64,000 nt of DNA from Lewinellaceae bacterium (lineage in GTDB: Bacteria; Bacteroidota; Bacteroidia; Chitinophagales; Saprospiraceae), in assembly GCA_020636435.1 (NCBI GenBank), contig JACJXX010000001.1, forward strand, positions 3,117,001-3,181,000, written 5' to 3'. The notes under the pieces were generated by a model, which searched no databases, was not told the DNA's origin, and saw only the letters and a program-made list of their open reading frames with translations. Position numbers and translations under genes: made by a program. Below, piece after piece: positions 36,309-44,729 of this stretch (its first letter is position 1; each line of letters opens with the position of its first letter).

Positions 36309-37772
36309 TTAATGGGTGTGTAATTTGGTATGGAAACTGGTTTGTTCATTGATCCGGGCAATGGCCTGCAGATAATCATCGGCAGTTTGGCAATCTCTGC
36401 TCAGTGCTATGATATCGAGGCTGTATTTTTGGATATCTTCCCGCAATGCTTCGCTGCCGTGTTCTTCCAGAATGGAAGCCATGCTCATCAGTAGGTTTTG
36501 GAGGGATACCCTGTTGATTAATGGTGGAATTTGATAATCCGGATGTTTGACACTTCGCCCGAAGGCAGCGATAAAGGCCGGGCCTTGCTTGCGTTGCCAG
36601 GTGACGGTGACGGGGCGGTGTTTGTTGACAAGATACAGCACTTCGTGCCGATGGCTTTCCACAATTTGAAGAATTCTTTGCCCGGTGCTGGTTTCGTCCA
36701 GTTTTTGACCGATGTAATCTACCCAGGCGCCGTTGATGATGGTTTCGCCTACTTCGGGCGTTAAGGTTGCAGCCGAATCAGATAGCGCATTTCTTCCAGC
36801 AGCTGAGCTGGTGGTTTTGATCTTGAATTTCAATTTTGTTTGAACTTGAAGAATATCATTGGCATAAGCTTTAGTGTAATCATTGCTGACCGAATAAAGC
36901 AGGCCTACTACTTCATTATTGTCATTGACAACAACGGAGCCAGAGTCTCCATGGTATGCAAAAACAGTCACACCACTTTGATAATTGGTGCAGCCGCCAG
37001 GGTCGTCAGCAGGACCACTGGCAGCTTTGGGGTCGATAGTAATCTCTTTTGTGCCAGGGTCAATAAAACTGATCGTACCGGAGGTAAAACCTGTGCGGGC
37101 ACCTCTCTTTCTCAAACGTTCTCCGTTCACTGCTGCTACTGCTCCCCCTCCCTGTATATTTCCTATTTCCAAGATTTTATTTTCAAGTCCGACGTCATCC
37201 ACAACTTTTGCAATAGCGCAATCCAAGCCCGTATCTTTGTCTAGGTTTTTGGCAATGACATTTGTCTTGCAGCAACAGCAACAGCCCACCCAGGGCTGAC
37301 CAATTTCATCGCCATCCTGTCCGTCGTCTCCATATAAAACGTGATGATTACTCAGGATGACCCAACTGCTATCAGAGTCTAATTGACCTAAACAACCCAT
37401 AGTGCCGCCACCACCAACACCAGAGCCTTTTCTAACGTTTTTGATATATCCGCCTCCCTGAAGGGGTCGGTGATTGGTACTTCTGTCGTCTGTGCAAGCG
37501 GCGAGGGATATTTTCTCTTTAAGGATGATGATATCCGTTGCTATTCCTTCTACTTCCTTTGGAATAATGGCGGAGGCATCCAGATCAGATTCCTTTTTCT
37601 TTTCCCTGACAATTATTTTAATGCAGCCTTCATCGGTGAGTTGTCCATCTTTTTCCTTCACACCAATTCCGATGTTGACGACATTGGGATAGCCTTTTAA
37701 TTTGTCTTTCACCTTCTCATAAACTGCGAGCAATTTTTCCTGTTGTTTGATGAGTTCTTCCCGGCTTTTCAT
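36309..37772 (-). CDS. NAL1-like trypsin-fold serine protease
   Basis: A 487-aa protein with a chymotrypsin-fold core. The candidate catalytic residues are a histidine in LSNHHVL (143/144), Asp184 in GLDCAIAKV and Ser277 in HGDSGSV, all spaced as in NAL1-like and related trypsin families. The N-terminal 85 residues resemble the small domain that precedes this fold (VVNIGIGVKEKDG). No signal peptide, so it may act in the cytoplasm or leave with its operon partners. Odd feature: five consecutive cysteines at 164-168 (GCCCCCK), which could bind metal or form disulfides. The C-terminal 150 residues are helical. It precedes the DUF6603 gene by 2 bp. Confidence 0.88.
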   Translation of the reverse strand: MKSREELIKQQEKLLAVYEKVKDKLKGYPNVVNIGIGVKEKDGQLTDEGCIKIIVREKKKESDLDASAIIPKEVEGIATDIIILKEKISLAACTDDRSTNHRPLQGGGYIKNVRKGSGVGGGGTMGCLGQLDSDSSWVILSNHHVLYGDDGQDGDEIGQPWVGCCCCCKTNVIAKNLDKDTGLDCAIAKVVDDVGLENKILEIGNIQGGGAVAAVNGERLRKRGARTGFTSGTISFIDPGTKEITIDPKAASGPADDPGGCTNYQSGVTVFAYHGDSGSVVVNDNNEVVGLLYSVSNDYTKAYANDILQVQTKLKFKIKTTSSAAGRNALSDSAATLTPEVGETIINGAWVDYIGQKLDETSTGQRILQIVESHRHEVLYLVNKHRPVTVTWQRKQGPAFIAAFGRSVKHPDYQIPPLINRVSLQNLLMSMASILEEHGSEALREDIQKYSLDIIALSRDCQTADDYLQAIARINEQTSFHTKLHTH

Positions 37773-37774
37773 GG

Positions 37775-38164
37775 TCAGTTGTTGGTTTTCAGGTCATAGA
37801 ATTTGTAAGTACCGTTGAACGTAATTTTCAGAATAAGGGAGTCGGATTCGGTAGTATCGAGTAGTAGTTCGAATTGAGCTATGGGAGGATTCGTTAAAAT
37901 GATCCGGTTTATTAATCTGGCTTCCTGCACACAGGATTTTTGTTCGAGCCAGTTGATGAGGCTTTCAAAATTTTGATTTCTGTCCGGACTATATTCAAGA
38001 TTATTCAAAAAGTGGTTCACTTCCTTTCGGACGGCATTTTTTTCTACTGCCTTAAGCGATTCGCAAAAACTTTTATCCCCGGATACATCCATGGCATGGC
38101 AGGCACTTAGTGTTGCAATGAAAATCAATAAGATTCCAGGTGATACATCAATTTTTAAGCTCAT
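37775..38164 (-). CDS. Small lipoprotein, first gene of the giant-protein operon
   Basis: A 129-aa protein with a lipoprotein signal: MSLKIDVSPGILLIFIATLSAC, with the lipidated cysteine near 22. The mature part has four cysteines in total and no domain that I recognise. It lies 2 bp upstream of the protease gene, so it may be an envelope anchor or an inhibitor for the operon products. The ATG at 38164 is chosen because it begins a clean signal sequence. Confidence 0.72.
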   Translation of the reverse strand: MSLKIDVSPGILLIFIATLSACHAMDVSGDKSFCESLKAVEKNAVRKEVNHFLNNLEYSPDRNQNFESLINWLEQKSCVQEARLINRIILTNPPIAQFELLLDTTESDSLILKITFNGTYKFYDLKTNN

Positions 38165-38436
38165 AGAATATATTAGACTAAAAATGCCAGAAAACCATTG
38201 ACAATTTATTCTGGCGATCAACCTATTTCTATACCATTATGCTTTCATTGCCCAGATTTATTTGCATGCTGCACAAAGCCCGTCAACCTGGACGATTCGC
38301 CTTTCCCATTGAATTTCTTATGATTTGTTATGATTTGTTTACCCTGAGGAGACTATGAAAACCTCAATAAGTTTTTACCTGAAATCAGAAACTGATTGAG
38401 GAAATTTCCAAAGTTTAAAAATAGGGTATTTGTAAG

Positions 38437-38466
38437 AAAAAAGCCAAATACATTTGGCTTTTTTTT
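38437..38466. terminator. Bidirectional hairpin terminator
   Basis: A stem AAAAAAGCCAAA / TTTGGCTTTTTT with a TACA loop is flanked by A and T runs on both sides. It separates the promoter side of the giant-protein operon from the accessory array to the right. The rest of 38165-38680 holds no gene that I can support; a reading frame at 38554-38690 is unrecognised. Confidence 0.75.
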
Positions 38467-38689
38467 GATTTTGCCAAAAAATTATTTGCATAAAAAGAGC
38501 ATTGCATGTTTTCGGCCCAGGCTTGTCTTCTTTTACTTAATGTTAAATCTGCTTTAGATTTGATGCGACTCCATCAAAAGCATCTTTTTCTTTTCAACAT
38601 CCATGTCAGCCGTATCGGCGGTGGACAGGCCCAGGGAATTCCAGATGAAGGCCTGTTCCATCTGTTCGCCCGGGGCCGGCAGGCGGTGG

Positions 38690-39527
38690 CCGATATTACG
38701 GCAACCGCTCCAAATCCATTTTCGGCTTCTTCCCCGTCGCCGGCCGTTCAAAATCGGTATCGATTTCCGTCCGTTCGTTGAAGAAGCCGCAATTCCTGAG
38801 AAAGAAAGCGCCGTTTTGCATCCCGCCAGCGTAATCCAGGCGGTGGCCTTTGCGGGCGGTAGCGTCGGCAGTGAAGTGGGCACGAGTTAATTCATGCCAT
38901 TGTCCACGGGTATAGCAAACCCATTGGTTGCTGTAACGGGCATACCGGGAGGTGGGCCCGGTTTCGGGAATGAAATTTTCGAGAAAGGAATAAGGACGCG
39001 CCGCTCTGTATCCGAATTGACTTGAAAGCCGAAATAGCCTTCGTTAAAACCATTGGCCATAAAAGTAGTACTTCCTCCACTTCGGCAAAAGTAGGGCCTG
39101 TATGGTTTTTGCCTTGCAGCTCCAATTTCTGGTATCCGGGCAGGCCTACCACAAAAGTACCGATTGGAATGATCGCCCAATTGGTGTTGTGCAAGCTTAT
39201 TTCCCCCGTTTTTCCGCCAAAAGTGTATTTCAATACGGATTCACCGCTTATTACCCGGGCGCGAATGGCAATCCGGATCTCGCCGGCCCTGGACAGATGA
39301 AAAAATATCCCGATGGAATGGGCCGGGTCCGGCCAGTTGGCCAGGCCATTTTCCTGGATCAGGCTGGAGGATGCCAGCGGATCGGTGAGCACCCAGGCAT
39401 TACCGGCTAGGGGAATATTTTTTTTCCAGGAGGTATTTCCCGGGAGAACGTCCATGCCAAGTGATTCTTTAACAGAGCAGGACAGCAAAAGAAAAAAGGA
39501 TGACAGGAACAGGGCCGCATTTTTCAT
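38690..39527 (-). pseudogene. Decayed copy of the DUF3472 gene
   Basis: This region is a shortened duplicate of the intact gene at 45448-46758. The first 145 codons (lipobox LLSCS, DUF5077-like part to AEVEEVLL) are intact. A deletion then removes about 60 codons and shifts the frame, the MANGFNEGYFGFQVNSD block follows in another frame, and a second deletion removes about 100 codons before the shared C-terminal end. Homology extends past both gene ends (38690 and about 39573) and then stops abruptly on both sides. Confidence 0.85.
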
Positions 39528-39584
39528 TTTCCGCTTATTTCCTGAAAAGTTACGGAAAAGGATGTATACTCTTAGTGGCCTTTC

Positions 39585-40832
39585 CTATTCGAAAGCCGAT
39601 TTCATCAATTCCTGCTCCGCTTTAGAAATTCCTAGTCGATCAGCTTTATTCCGCCACGTGTTAACGATCTTTTTCGTAGAGCGTATGAAGTTTTCCGCTG
39701 CTTTGAGGTTTACTCGGAAATACTCCGCAACGCTTTTTGCCAATTCCAGGTCCAGGGCATTGCTGTTTTCATCAATATTAAGGCTTAGCCCAACACCTTG
39801 CTCATTGGGATTGATATCGTAGGCAGGAGATAAAAGCCAACCTCTGTTCGTCAGGAGAAAACCGTGGTTGCGCAGGTGGTCATCAGTATTGGAGACGCAA
39901 ATAGAAAACACAATCCTTTTCCATAGCTCGAGTAAATCTTCTTCCGGCTGCGCGCCGTAAGCTTCAATAACTTCCACTAATTCCAGATAACTCGCGCCGT
40001 CCTGATGATTGACTCCATCCTTGTAGTCCAGTAGTGTCATGGCGGAAGCGAAGTGTATCCGTTCGCTACTATTGCTGCGGTCAAACCGCTTGGCCAAAAA
40101 AGTGTGATATTTCTGAGAAAACTTTTTTGCCATTCCTTGTGTTACCCTGACCCCGGCTTCTGCTGCCAGTTTATTGACGATAGATTCCCAAGCTCCTTGG
40201 TCCCTATCATCATTTTTGCTTGGAAATTTGGCGATCCAGAGGTGGCCTTCCGGGCTCCGGACACTGGCTTTGGGCCTGGCGCCACCCAGGGAAGAACCCG
40301 GCGCCATTAACAAACGAAGCCACTTTGAAGCCTCTTTATCTTCAAAGAAATCGTCATCTTCAATTCTCAGGCTGGCGTGTTCCAATTCTCGGATGCTTGA
40401 AAAAGGAGGAGTTGGAAATGTCGTGTTGTCATCCAGAAAAGGGCCTTCTTCATTTAATTTAAAGCGAAGTGCTCCCGAACGTGATATATCATTGACCCCA
40501 AGTAAGTAATCGGACTCAAACAATCTTCTTTCTTTTCTTTTTTCCTCTCTTGCCTGGAGCGCTTCCCGTCTTTTCATCAACGTCCTTCCCCATCTGTCCG
40601 GGGAGGAGTCCAGGAAAATGCCAAAGTTGGGTTTCTCATCGGTGATGTACTGAGGGCCGGTGAATAAACGAAGGTCGGGGTCCAGCACCTGTGCAAACCC
40701 ACTTTGCAGCCACTGCTCATCGTATTCGAAAGAAAAGATTTCCTCTCCCCGGACTTGTTCCGCCCGGAGCATTCCCATTTTCATGGCAGTCGGCAATTCC
40801 TGCCAGTCGGCATATACAATAATCTCCTTCAT
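39585..40832 (-). CDS. hipA: HipA-family serine/threonine kinase toxin
   Basis: A 415-aa HipA-like kinase. The N-terminal subdomain (VYADWQELPTAMKMG, DSSPDRWGR) is followed by the glycine loop SSLGGARPKA (180-189), the nucleotide-binding lysine in WIAKFPS (K202), the catalytic loop SNTDDHLRNHG (314-324) and the metal-binding SPAYDINP (335-342). Such kinases phosphorylate a translation target, classically glutamyl-tRNA synthetase, and cause growth arrest unless bound by HipB. The start codon overlaps the hipB stop (TAATG), so it is translationally coupled. All key residues are present and it looks functional. Confidence 0.93.
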   Translation of the reverse strand: MKEIIVYADWQELPTAMKMGMLRAEQVRGEEIFSFEYDEQWLQSGFAQVLDPDLRLFTGPQYITDEKPNFGIFLDSSPDRWGRTLMKRREALQAREEKRKERRLFESDYLLGVNDISRSGALRFKLNEEGPFLDDNTTFPTPPFSSIRELEHASLRIEDDDFFEDKEASKWLRLLMAPGSSLGGARPKASVRSPEGHLWIAKFPSKNDDRDQGAWESIVNKLAAEAGVRVTQGMAKKFSQKYHTFLAKRFDRSNSSERIHFASAMTLLDYKDGVNHQDGASYLELVEVIEAYGAQPEEDLLELWKRIVFSICVSNTDDHLRNHGFLLTNRGWLLSPAYDINPNEQGVGLSLNIDENSNALDLELAKSVAEYFRVNLKAAENFIRSTKKIVNTWRNKADRLGISKAEQELMKSAFE

Positions 40833-41152
40833 TACTCCGTCTCAGTTTTAGGTGCTCTCTTAGGCGTTTTCAGTTCAGCATCTTGTAGTTTTCTTCCCAA
40901 GATATCATCAGATCCTACAGAAAGCAAATCCTTCTCCAGGCCCAGCACCGACAGAACCTGAACATACTTTCCCATCGCCACCTTCGGGCTTCCTTTCTCG
41001 ATGCTCCACAAAGTGCTTCGGCTGATGTTTGCTCTCTCGGACACCTGTTCGGTAGACAGCTTGCGCCGGAGCCGGGCCAGTTTGATGTTTTCACCCAGTG
41101 TAGAGAGGATCTTTTTTTCTTTGGGGCGTAAAACGGCTTTTCTGGAAGTCAT
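40832..41152 (-). CDS. hipB: HipB-type antitoxin (XRE helix-turn-helix)
   Basis: A 106-aa DNA-binding protein. Its helix-turn-helix spans about residues 17-70 (LGENIKLARLRRKLSTEQVSERANISRSTLWSIEKG). A basic, flexible tail follows (TPKRAPKTETE), which in HipB proteins reaches the partner. It neutralises HipA and represses its own operon. The ATG at 41152 lies directly beside a perfect 20-bp inverted repeat that overlaps the promoter, which fits autoregulation. Confidence 0.92.
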   Translation of the reverse strand: MTSRKAVLRPKEKKILSTLGENIKLARLRRKLSTEQVSERANISRSTLWSIEKGSPKVAMGKYVQVLSVLGLEKDLLSVGSDDILGRKLQDAELKTPKRAPKTETE

Positions 41153-41205
41153 AATGTTTGTTATTTCAAACAAAAATAATATTTGTGTTTGAAATAACAA
41201 ACATT
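41153..41205 (-). promoter_or_regulatory. hipBA promoter embedded in a 20-bp inverted-repeat operator
   Basis: Two perfect arms, AATGTTTGTTATTTCAAACA (41153-41172) and its complement (41186-41205), are 13 bp apart. Read on the reverse strand, a Bacteroidota promoter fits exactly: TTTG (41201-41198), 19 bp, then TATTTTTG (41178-41171). The -7 box sits mostly in the spacer and the -33 box inside one arm, so HipB binding would block polymerase. Confidence 0.8.
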
Positions 41206-41365
41206 GGATTTAAATTATAAAGCGAAAAAGTCCAAACACATATATGCGGTTATGGCCTGCTTAAAAGTGATGGCATCAACGGGGCATATTACTAATGGAG
41301 AGTCAGAAGATTTATTGGGAGATTGGAAGGAAAGGAACAATTATCCGGTTTTTTAGTATGCAACG

Positions 41366-41523
41366 GCTGTAAACCCTGTAAAAACACCGTAAAAAAAATA
41401 AACTACCTAAAAATATATTTAGTGTTGATTATCAGGCAGTTGTATAAAACACGTTAAAATAAAAAACCCTTGTAAGTCATTGGCTTACAAGGGTTTAATA
41501 AAGTTTGCGGTCCGGACGGGACT
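41366..41523. repeat. Right-end module and tRNA-Asp 3' remnant R1
   Basis: The module contains repeated GTAAA-type sites (CTGTAAAAACACCGTAAAAA), an AAAATATATTT stretch, TGATTATCA, a copy of the tRNA terminator hairpin (41466-41495) and the 17-bp core GCGGTCCGGACGGGACT at 41507-41523. It marks the right end of the hipBA segment and the left boundary of the first complete cassette. Between hipB and this module (41206-41365) nothing else is visible. Confidence 0.85.
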
Positions 41524-41654
41524 GAGAGAGTAGCGGTTTATCGGGTTGATAATCAAAGGTTTGAGTAGAGCGAGTGTGAAATTGCACAAAAAATCGTACA
41601 AAAAAATGGTACCCTACAATTTCATTACTTTTGGGCTCTATTTTTTAGATTACT

Positions 41655-42515
41655 TCAGGATAACCTGAGATAAATTGGCTTCAATCGAAAACTGATTAAG
41701 GACATCACTTCAGAAAACGCCAATCCCTTGTCCAATTGGGCTTTGCGCAGCCAGGCTCGCCAGCTTGTGTTCCTTTCTTCGTTCAGATAAAAGGCAGGCA
41801 GAAATAAGCTGTGGCCTTCAGGTGCAGGTGTTTCCCTTCGTCTAAAAGTTTGTTGGATAGCCTGTTCCAGCGTTTTGGGATCAACCTGGTGGTTTTTCAG
41901 CAGGTGGTAAACATCGTAAAAGTCCTTCATGCGGGTATTGACTTCCGCGAGGTCAATCATGGCTTCGAATTTTTCCGCTATGGTAGACTCGATGGAATAG
42001 GCGAACAACACGGGAGCGTCCATTTCAAGGATTACGGGATAGGCCATTTCCATAGGTGCGGGCACTACCGTATCACCAAACCCGATGTCGATCTTTAGCC
42101 TTTGCTTTGTTCTGTCCAGATGGGCGGTAATACCGATTCGGACACCTTGGTAGTTCCCGTCTTTGACAATGTCCTCTGTAGAAAGGGAATCCATGTCGAA
42201 CGTAACTCCATCTTCCTGATGGCTGATTGCACAGATTTCCGTCAGGGCTCGCCGCAGCGATTGAGGAGCTGAGTTAATGTGCATCCCCAAAAAGTCGATA
42301 TCTTTTGTAGCCCGGCTCCGTTCTCCCTCGAGGGCATACAAAAAGGCAGCCCCTTTGAGGCAAAAATTCGGGTTGTATCTAGATCGGGAGAGGCGGAACA
42401 GGAACCGTTCCTGAAAATAACGGAGTAAGAGAAGTTGATGGTTTTTTCCTTCTGTCCTGGCAATATGCAGGAGCCGCCCCTTTACCGAGGCTACGATATT
42501 TTTCTTTTCACTCAT
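41655..42515 (-). CDS. AbiEii-type nucleotidyltransferase toxin
   Basis: A 286-aa toxin of the AbiEii/AbiGii family, a nucleotidyltransferase fold that caps or modifies tRNA or another nucleotide target and aborts phage infection. Motifs: CLKGAAFLYAL (52-62), then SRATKDIDFLG with the metal-binding Asp72 and Asp74. These are followed by KIDIGFGD and, near 190-205, the lysine-rich IAEKFEAMIDL and RMKDFYDVYHLL. It overlaps the antitoxin stop by 4 bp (ATGA), so the pair is coupled. Complete and apparently functional. Confidence 0.9.
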   Translation of the reverse strand: MSEKKNIVASVKGRLLHIARTEGKNHQLLLLRYFQERFLFRLSRSRYNPNFCLKGAAFLYALEGERSRATKDIDFLGMHINSAPQSLRRALTEICAISHQEDGVTFDMDSLSTEDIVKDGNYQGVRIGITAHLDRTKQRLKIDIGFGDTVVPAPMEMAYPVILEMDAPVLFAYSIESTIAEKFEAMIDLAEVNTRMKDFYDVYHLLKNHQVDPKTLEQAIQQTFRRRETPAPEGHSLFLPAFYLNEERNTSWRAWLRKAQLDKGLAFSEVMSLISFRLKPIYLRLS

Positions 42516-43105
42516 AGCAGGATGCTCAAATAGGTTTTTATTTGTTCCTCTACCCGCAGCAACCGGGCGAATCGAAGCAGTTTGTCTATGTTCCGGCTTT
42601 TTTCTTTGAGATAATTTTTCAGCACTTCTTTCTCCACGTCTTTGCCGATTTTGTTTCGGTATCTAATGGCATCGCACACCGATTTTTCTTTATCATAGAT
42701 CTTCACTATGGTGTTGCCGACCCTGGCCTCAGTGATGCCAATACTCCAGTATTTTTCACTCCAGTAATAAATCTTGATAGGCGGATAATCCGGCAAGGCA
42801 ACTTTATGGGTTTTTTCAATGGCAATGTGGTATTCAGGTGGGACAAAATCAGAGAGTTGATAAAAATTCCAGGCTGAAAAAAGACAAACGACTCCGTCGG
42901 GTACGATATGGCTAACCTCTTCCAGTTCGTCGTCAACGCTAACCGAGACGAGCCTGTACAACCCCCTCTTAATTTTCACCACCTTTCCTTTCTGGACAAG
43001 CATGTCGAGATAGTGATGGTGCACTCCTGCTTCCAAAACATCTTTCGTCCGGGCATAGCCTTTGTTCTGATGGAAAATTTCGAGTATTTGATTGTCTTTG
43101 TCCAT
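42512..43105 (-). CDS. AbiEi-type antitoxin with winged-helix N-terminus
   Basis: A 197-aa antitoxin. Residues 5-55 form a winged helix (NKGYARTKDVLEAGVHHHYLDMLV, then KRGLYRL). The C-terminal part is the AbiEi antitoxin domain (LPDYPPIKIYYWSEKY, IVKIYDKEKSVCDAIRYRNKIG). It neutralises the downstream toxin and normally represses the operon by binding repeats at the promoter. The ATG at 43105 begins the typical MDKDNQIL start. A 5'-truncated copy of the same gene is found in cassette 5 (51669-52098). Confidence 0.9.
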   Translation of the reverse strand: MDKDNQILEIFHQNKGYARTKDVLEAGVHHHYLDMLVQKGKVVKIKRGLYRLVSVSVDDELEEVSHIVPDGVVCLFSAWNFYQLSDFVPPEYHIAIEKTHKVALPDYPPIKIYYWSEKYWSIGITEARVGNTIVKIYDKEKSVCDAIRYRNKIGKDVEKEVLKNYLKEKSRNIDKLLRFARLLRVEEQIKTYLSILL

Positions 43106-43262
43106 TTTGCAAAATATGCTGCTAAAATTAATAAAAGCAGTCTTTTCTGCAAAATAATTCAAAAAGATTTCTCATTCCTATGGTTCTTAAGAAGGAGAAT
43201 CAGCAACCTTGCCTTCGGGAAACACTGAGATTGGATTATTAAAGACAGTGGGGAAAGCCGAT

Positions 43263-43427
43263 CGTAAAAAGGGGGAAATCTCGTAAAAAATCCGTAAAAA
43301 AAATTTCTACCCAAAAATATGTTTAATCCTGACAATCAGGTAGTTGCGTGAAACAAATGACAATAAAAAAACCTTGTAAGTAATTGACTTACAAGGTTTT
43401 GCAATTTTGAGCGGTCCGGACGGGACT
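43263..43427. repeat. Right-end module and tRNA-Asp 3' remnant R2
   Basis: CGTAAAAA-type sites occur three times (43263-43310), followed by ACCCAAAAATATGTTT, TGACAATCA, the terminator hairpin (43371-43397) and the core at 43411-43427. The module is nearly identical to the one beside the complete tRNA gene (52184-52349), which points to recent duplication or gene conversion. Confidence 0.88.
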
Positions 43428-43621
43428 GGGGCTCATGGTGCTTAATACATTGATAATCAATAAATTATATTGAATCATTGCAAAATCGTACAACAGATTG
43501 TACAAAAAATGCGAGAGTGCCCTTCTTACCAGGGCAAAGCCTATCCTCCCCCGTAAATTTGAAAAACCTCTGGAGGTGCTTGTTTGGTTAATGCGCAGGG
43601 ATTTGATTCGGTATTAATTTT

Positions 43622-43725
43622 TCAATCTTCCATCACTTCCCAATGACCTCCCTTTGCTCCTCCAACCCTTTTGAGCAAGTTATCCTGTTGCAACTTTTGC
43701 AGATTTCTTTCGATGGTACGTTTGG
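43622..43725 (-). pseudogene. 3' remnant of an AlbA/Schlafen-type gene
   Basis: The last 34 or so codons (ERNLQKLQQDNLLKRVGGAKG onward, ending EVMED) match the end of the intact gene at 50444-51508 in cassette 5. Homology stops at about 43725, where unrelated DNA begins. The shared stretch continues leftward through the cassette end to the core, so this is a cassette end that lost its gene. Nothing else is seen in 43511-43906. Confidence 0.8.
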
Positions 43726-43906
43726 TGTTGCCTCTAAAGGGGGGATAATAAAGATAAATCTTCGGGAAACAATGGGCAACTTTATGTTCAGAAGAGTATC
43801 TTTCGGGAGGAGTAGAAGATTATTTCTTTGTCCTCCAAACAAGCTGAGAAAAACCAGCAAATCATTGATTTATCACTGATCACAATTCGATCATAAACCA
43901 CCTGAA

Positions 43907-44696
43907 ATGAGAAGAGAAATCGTGTTGTTCTTAACACTAAGCCTATGCGCTTGTAAAAGAAACGCCGAAAACCAGCAAACAGGAAAGGAGCCGCAGCAAG
44001 AAGTTTCAACTGAACAGATGGAAAATAACGCCGACAATGCCGCAGCTGCAGTTGACGATCCGGTAACAGACAGCATTCAACCGGAAACAGAAAGTATTCA
44101 ACCGGCCCCCGGCGCAGCACCGGCGCCATCCAGGAAAGCCTCCTTCAAAGTAGCGGGCTCAAGCGTATTCCAGCCTGAGAATAAAAAAATAGTATTGATG
44201 GTAGATTCTTTGGATCAGAAATTGATATTATTTCAAACCACATTACAAGTCAATACCGACGGAACGCCTCTATCTTACCATCCACAGGACCTGGGGGGAA
44301 AAACAAAAGCCCTCAATACGATTGGAAATGTGGAAAAATGATACCCGAGTGGGAGATCTGCTGATTGCCTACAATCCAAAAAATGGAGCGGTATCCTATG
44401 CCATCATCAACGATGCTGGTCCCAGTAATAAATTGGGGGAGGGCTCTGTTTTGTTGAACATGCAGCTCAATAAAACAGATGTCCTTCTAAAGAACAGGAA
44501 AGACACCTATGGCCTGGTAACCAAAAATGATGTTGTCATTGTCGTCATTCCCGCCTCCAGGGAGTATAAAGTGGAGAGGCCCTTTACCGCCAATAATATT
44601 AAGAACAGGATCACCTCCTGGTTGAATGAAAATGGTTTTAGCGGGGAAACGGATTTTGTGCAATTTCTACAAAAACAGGAACCGGCCCTGAAATAA
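43907..44696 (+). pseudogene. Frameshifted lipoprotein with GH75-like domain
   Basis: The first frame (43907-44341) has a lipoprotein signal (MRREIVLFLTLSLCAC), a low-complexity E/Q/A/P linker and the start of a globular domain (TLQVNTDGTPLSYHPQDL). It stops just after TIGNVEK. A second frame overlapping by 20 bp continues the same domain (VGDLLIAYNPKNGAVSYAII, NDAGPSNKLGEGSVLL). The DAGP...GEGS pattern resembles the chitosanase-like GH75 fold, but this is tentative. The simplest reading is one gene broken by a frameshift or small deletion near 44330; two separate small genes is the alternative. Confidence 0.6.
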
Positions 44697-44729
44697 ATCC
44701 ATTGGCTGGTTTTTGAAAAATCACTTTAT

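Larger units (their letters stand above)
41507..43427. mobile_element. tRNA-anchored cassette 1 (AbiE toxin-antitoxin)
   Basis: The cassette is bounded by core copies at 41507-41523 and 43411-43427, a period of 1904 bp. The left-end module (41524-41610) has TTGATAATCAA and two ACAAAAAA sites (GCACAAAAAATCGTACAAAA). The right-end module is at 43263-43410. Cargo: an AbiEii toxin gene and its AbiEi antitoxin gene. No recombinase gene. Confidence 0.75.

Noticed and set aside
21812..38164. Giant-gene operon considered as a contractile injection or phage-tail system
   Set aside because: No sheath, tube, baseplate, spike or AAA ATPase signature is visible in any of the six proteins.
38554..38883. 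Reverse 109-codon frame to the left of the DUF3472 remnant
   Set aside because: The same alternative frame occurs across the intact copy at 45448, so it is the wrong frame of a duplicated gene; its unique end is unrecognised.
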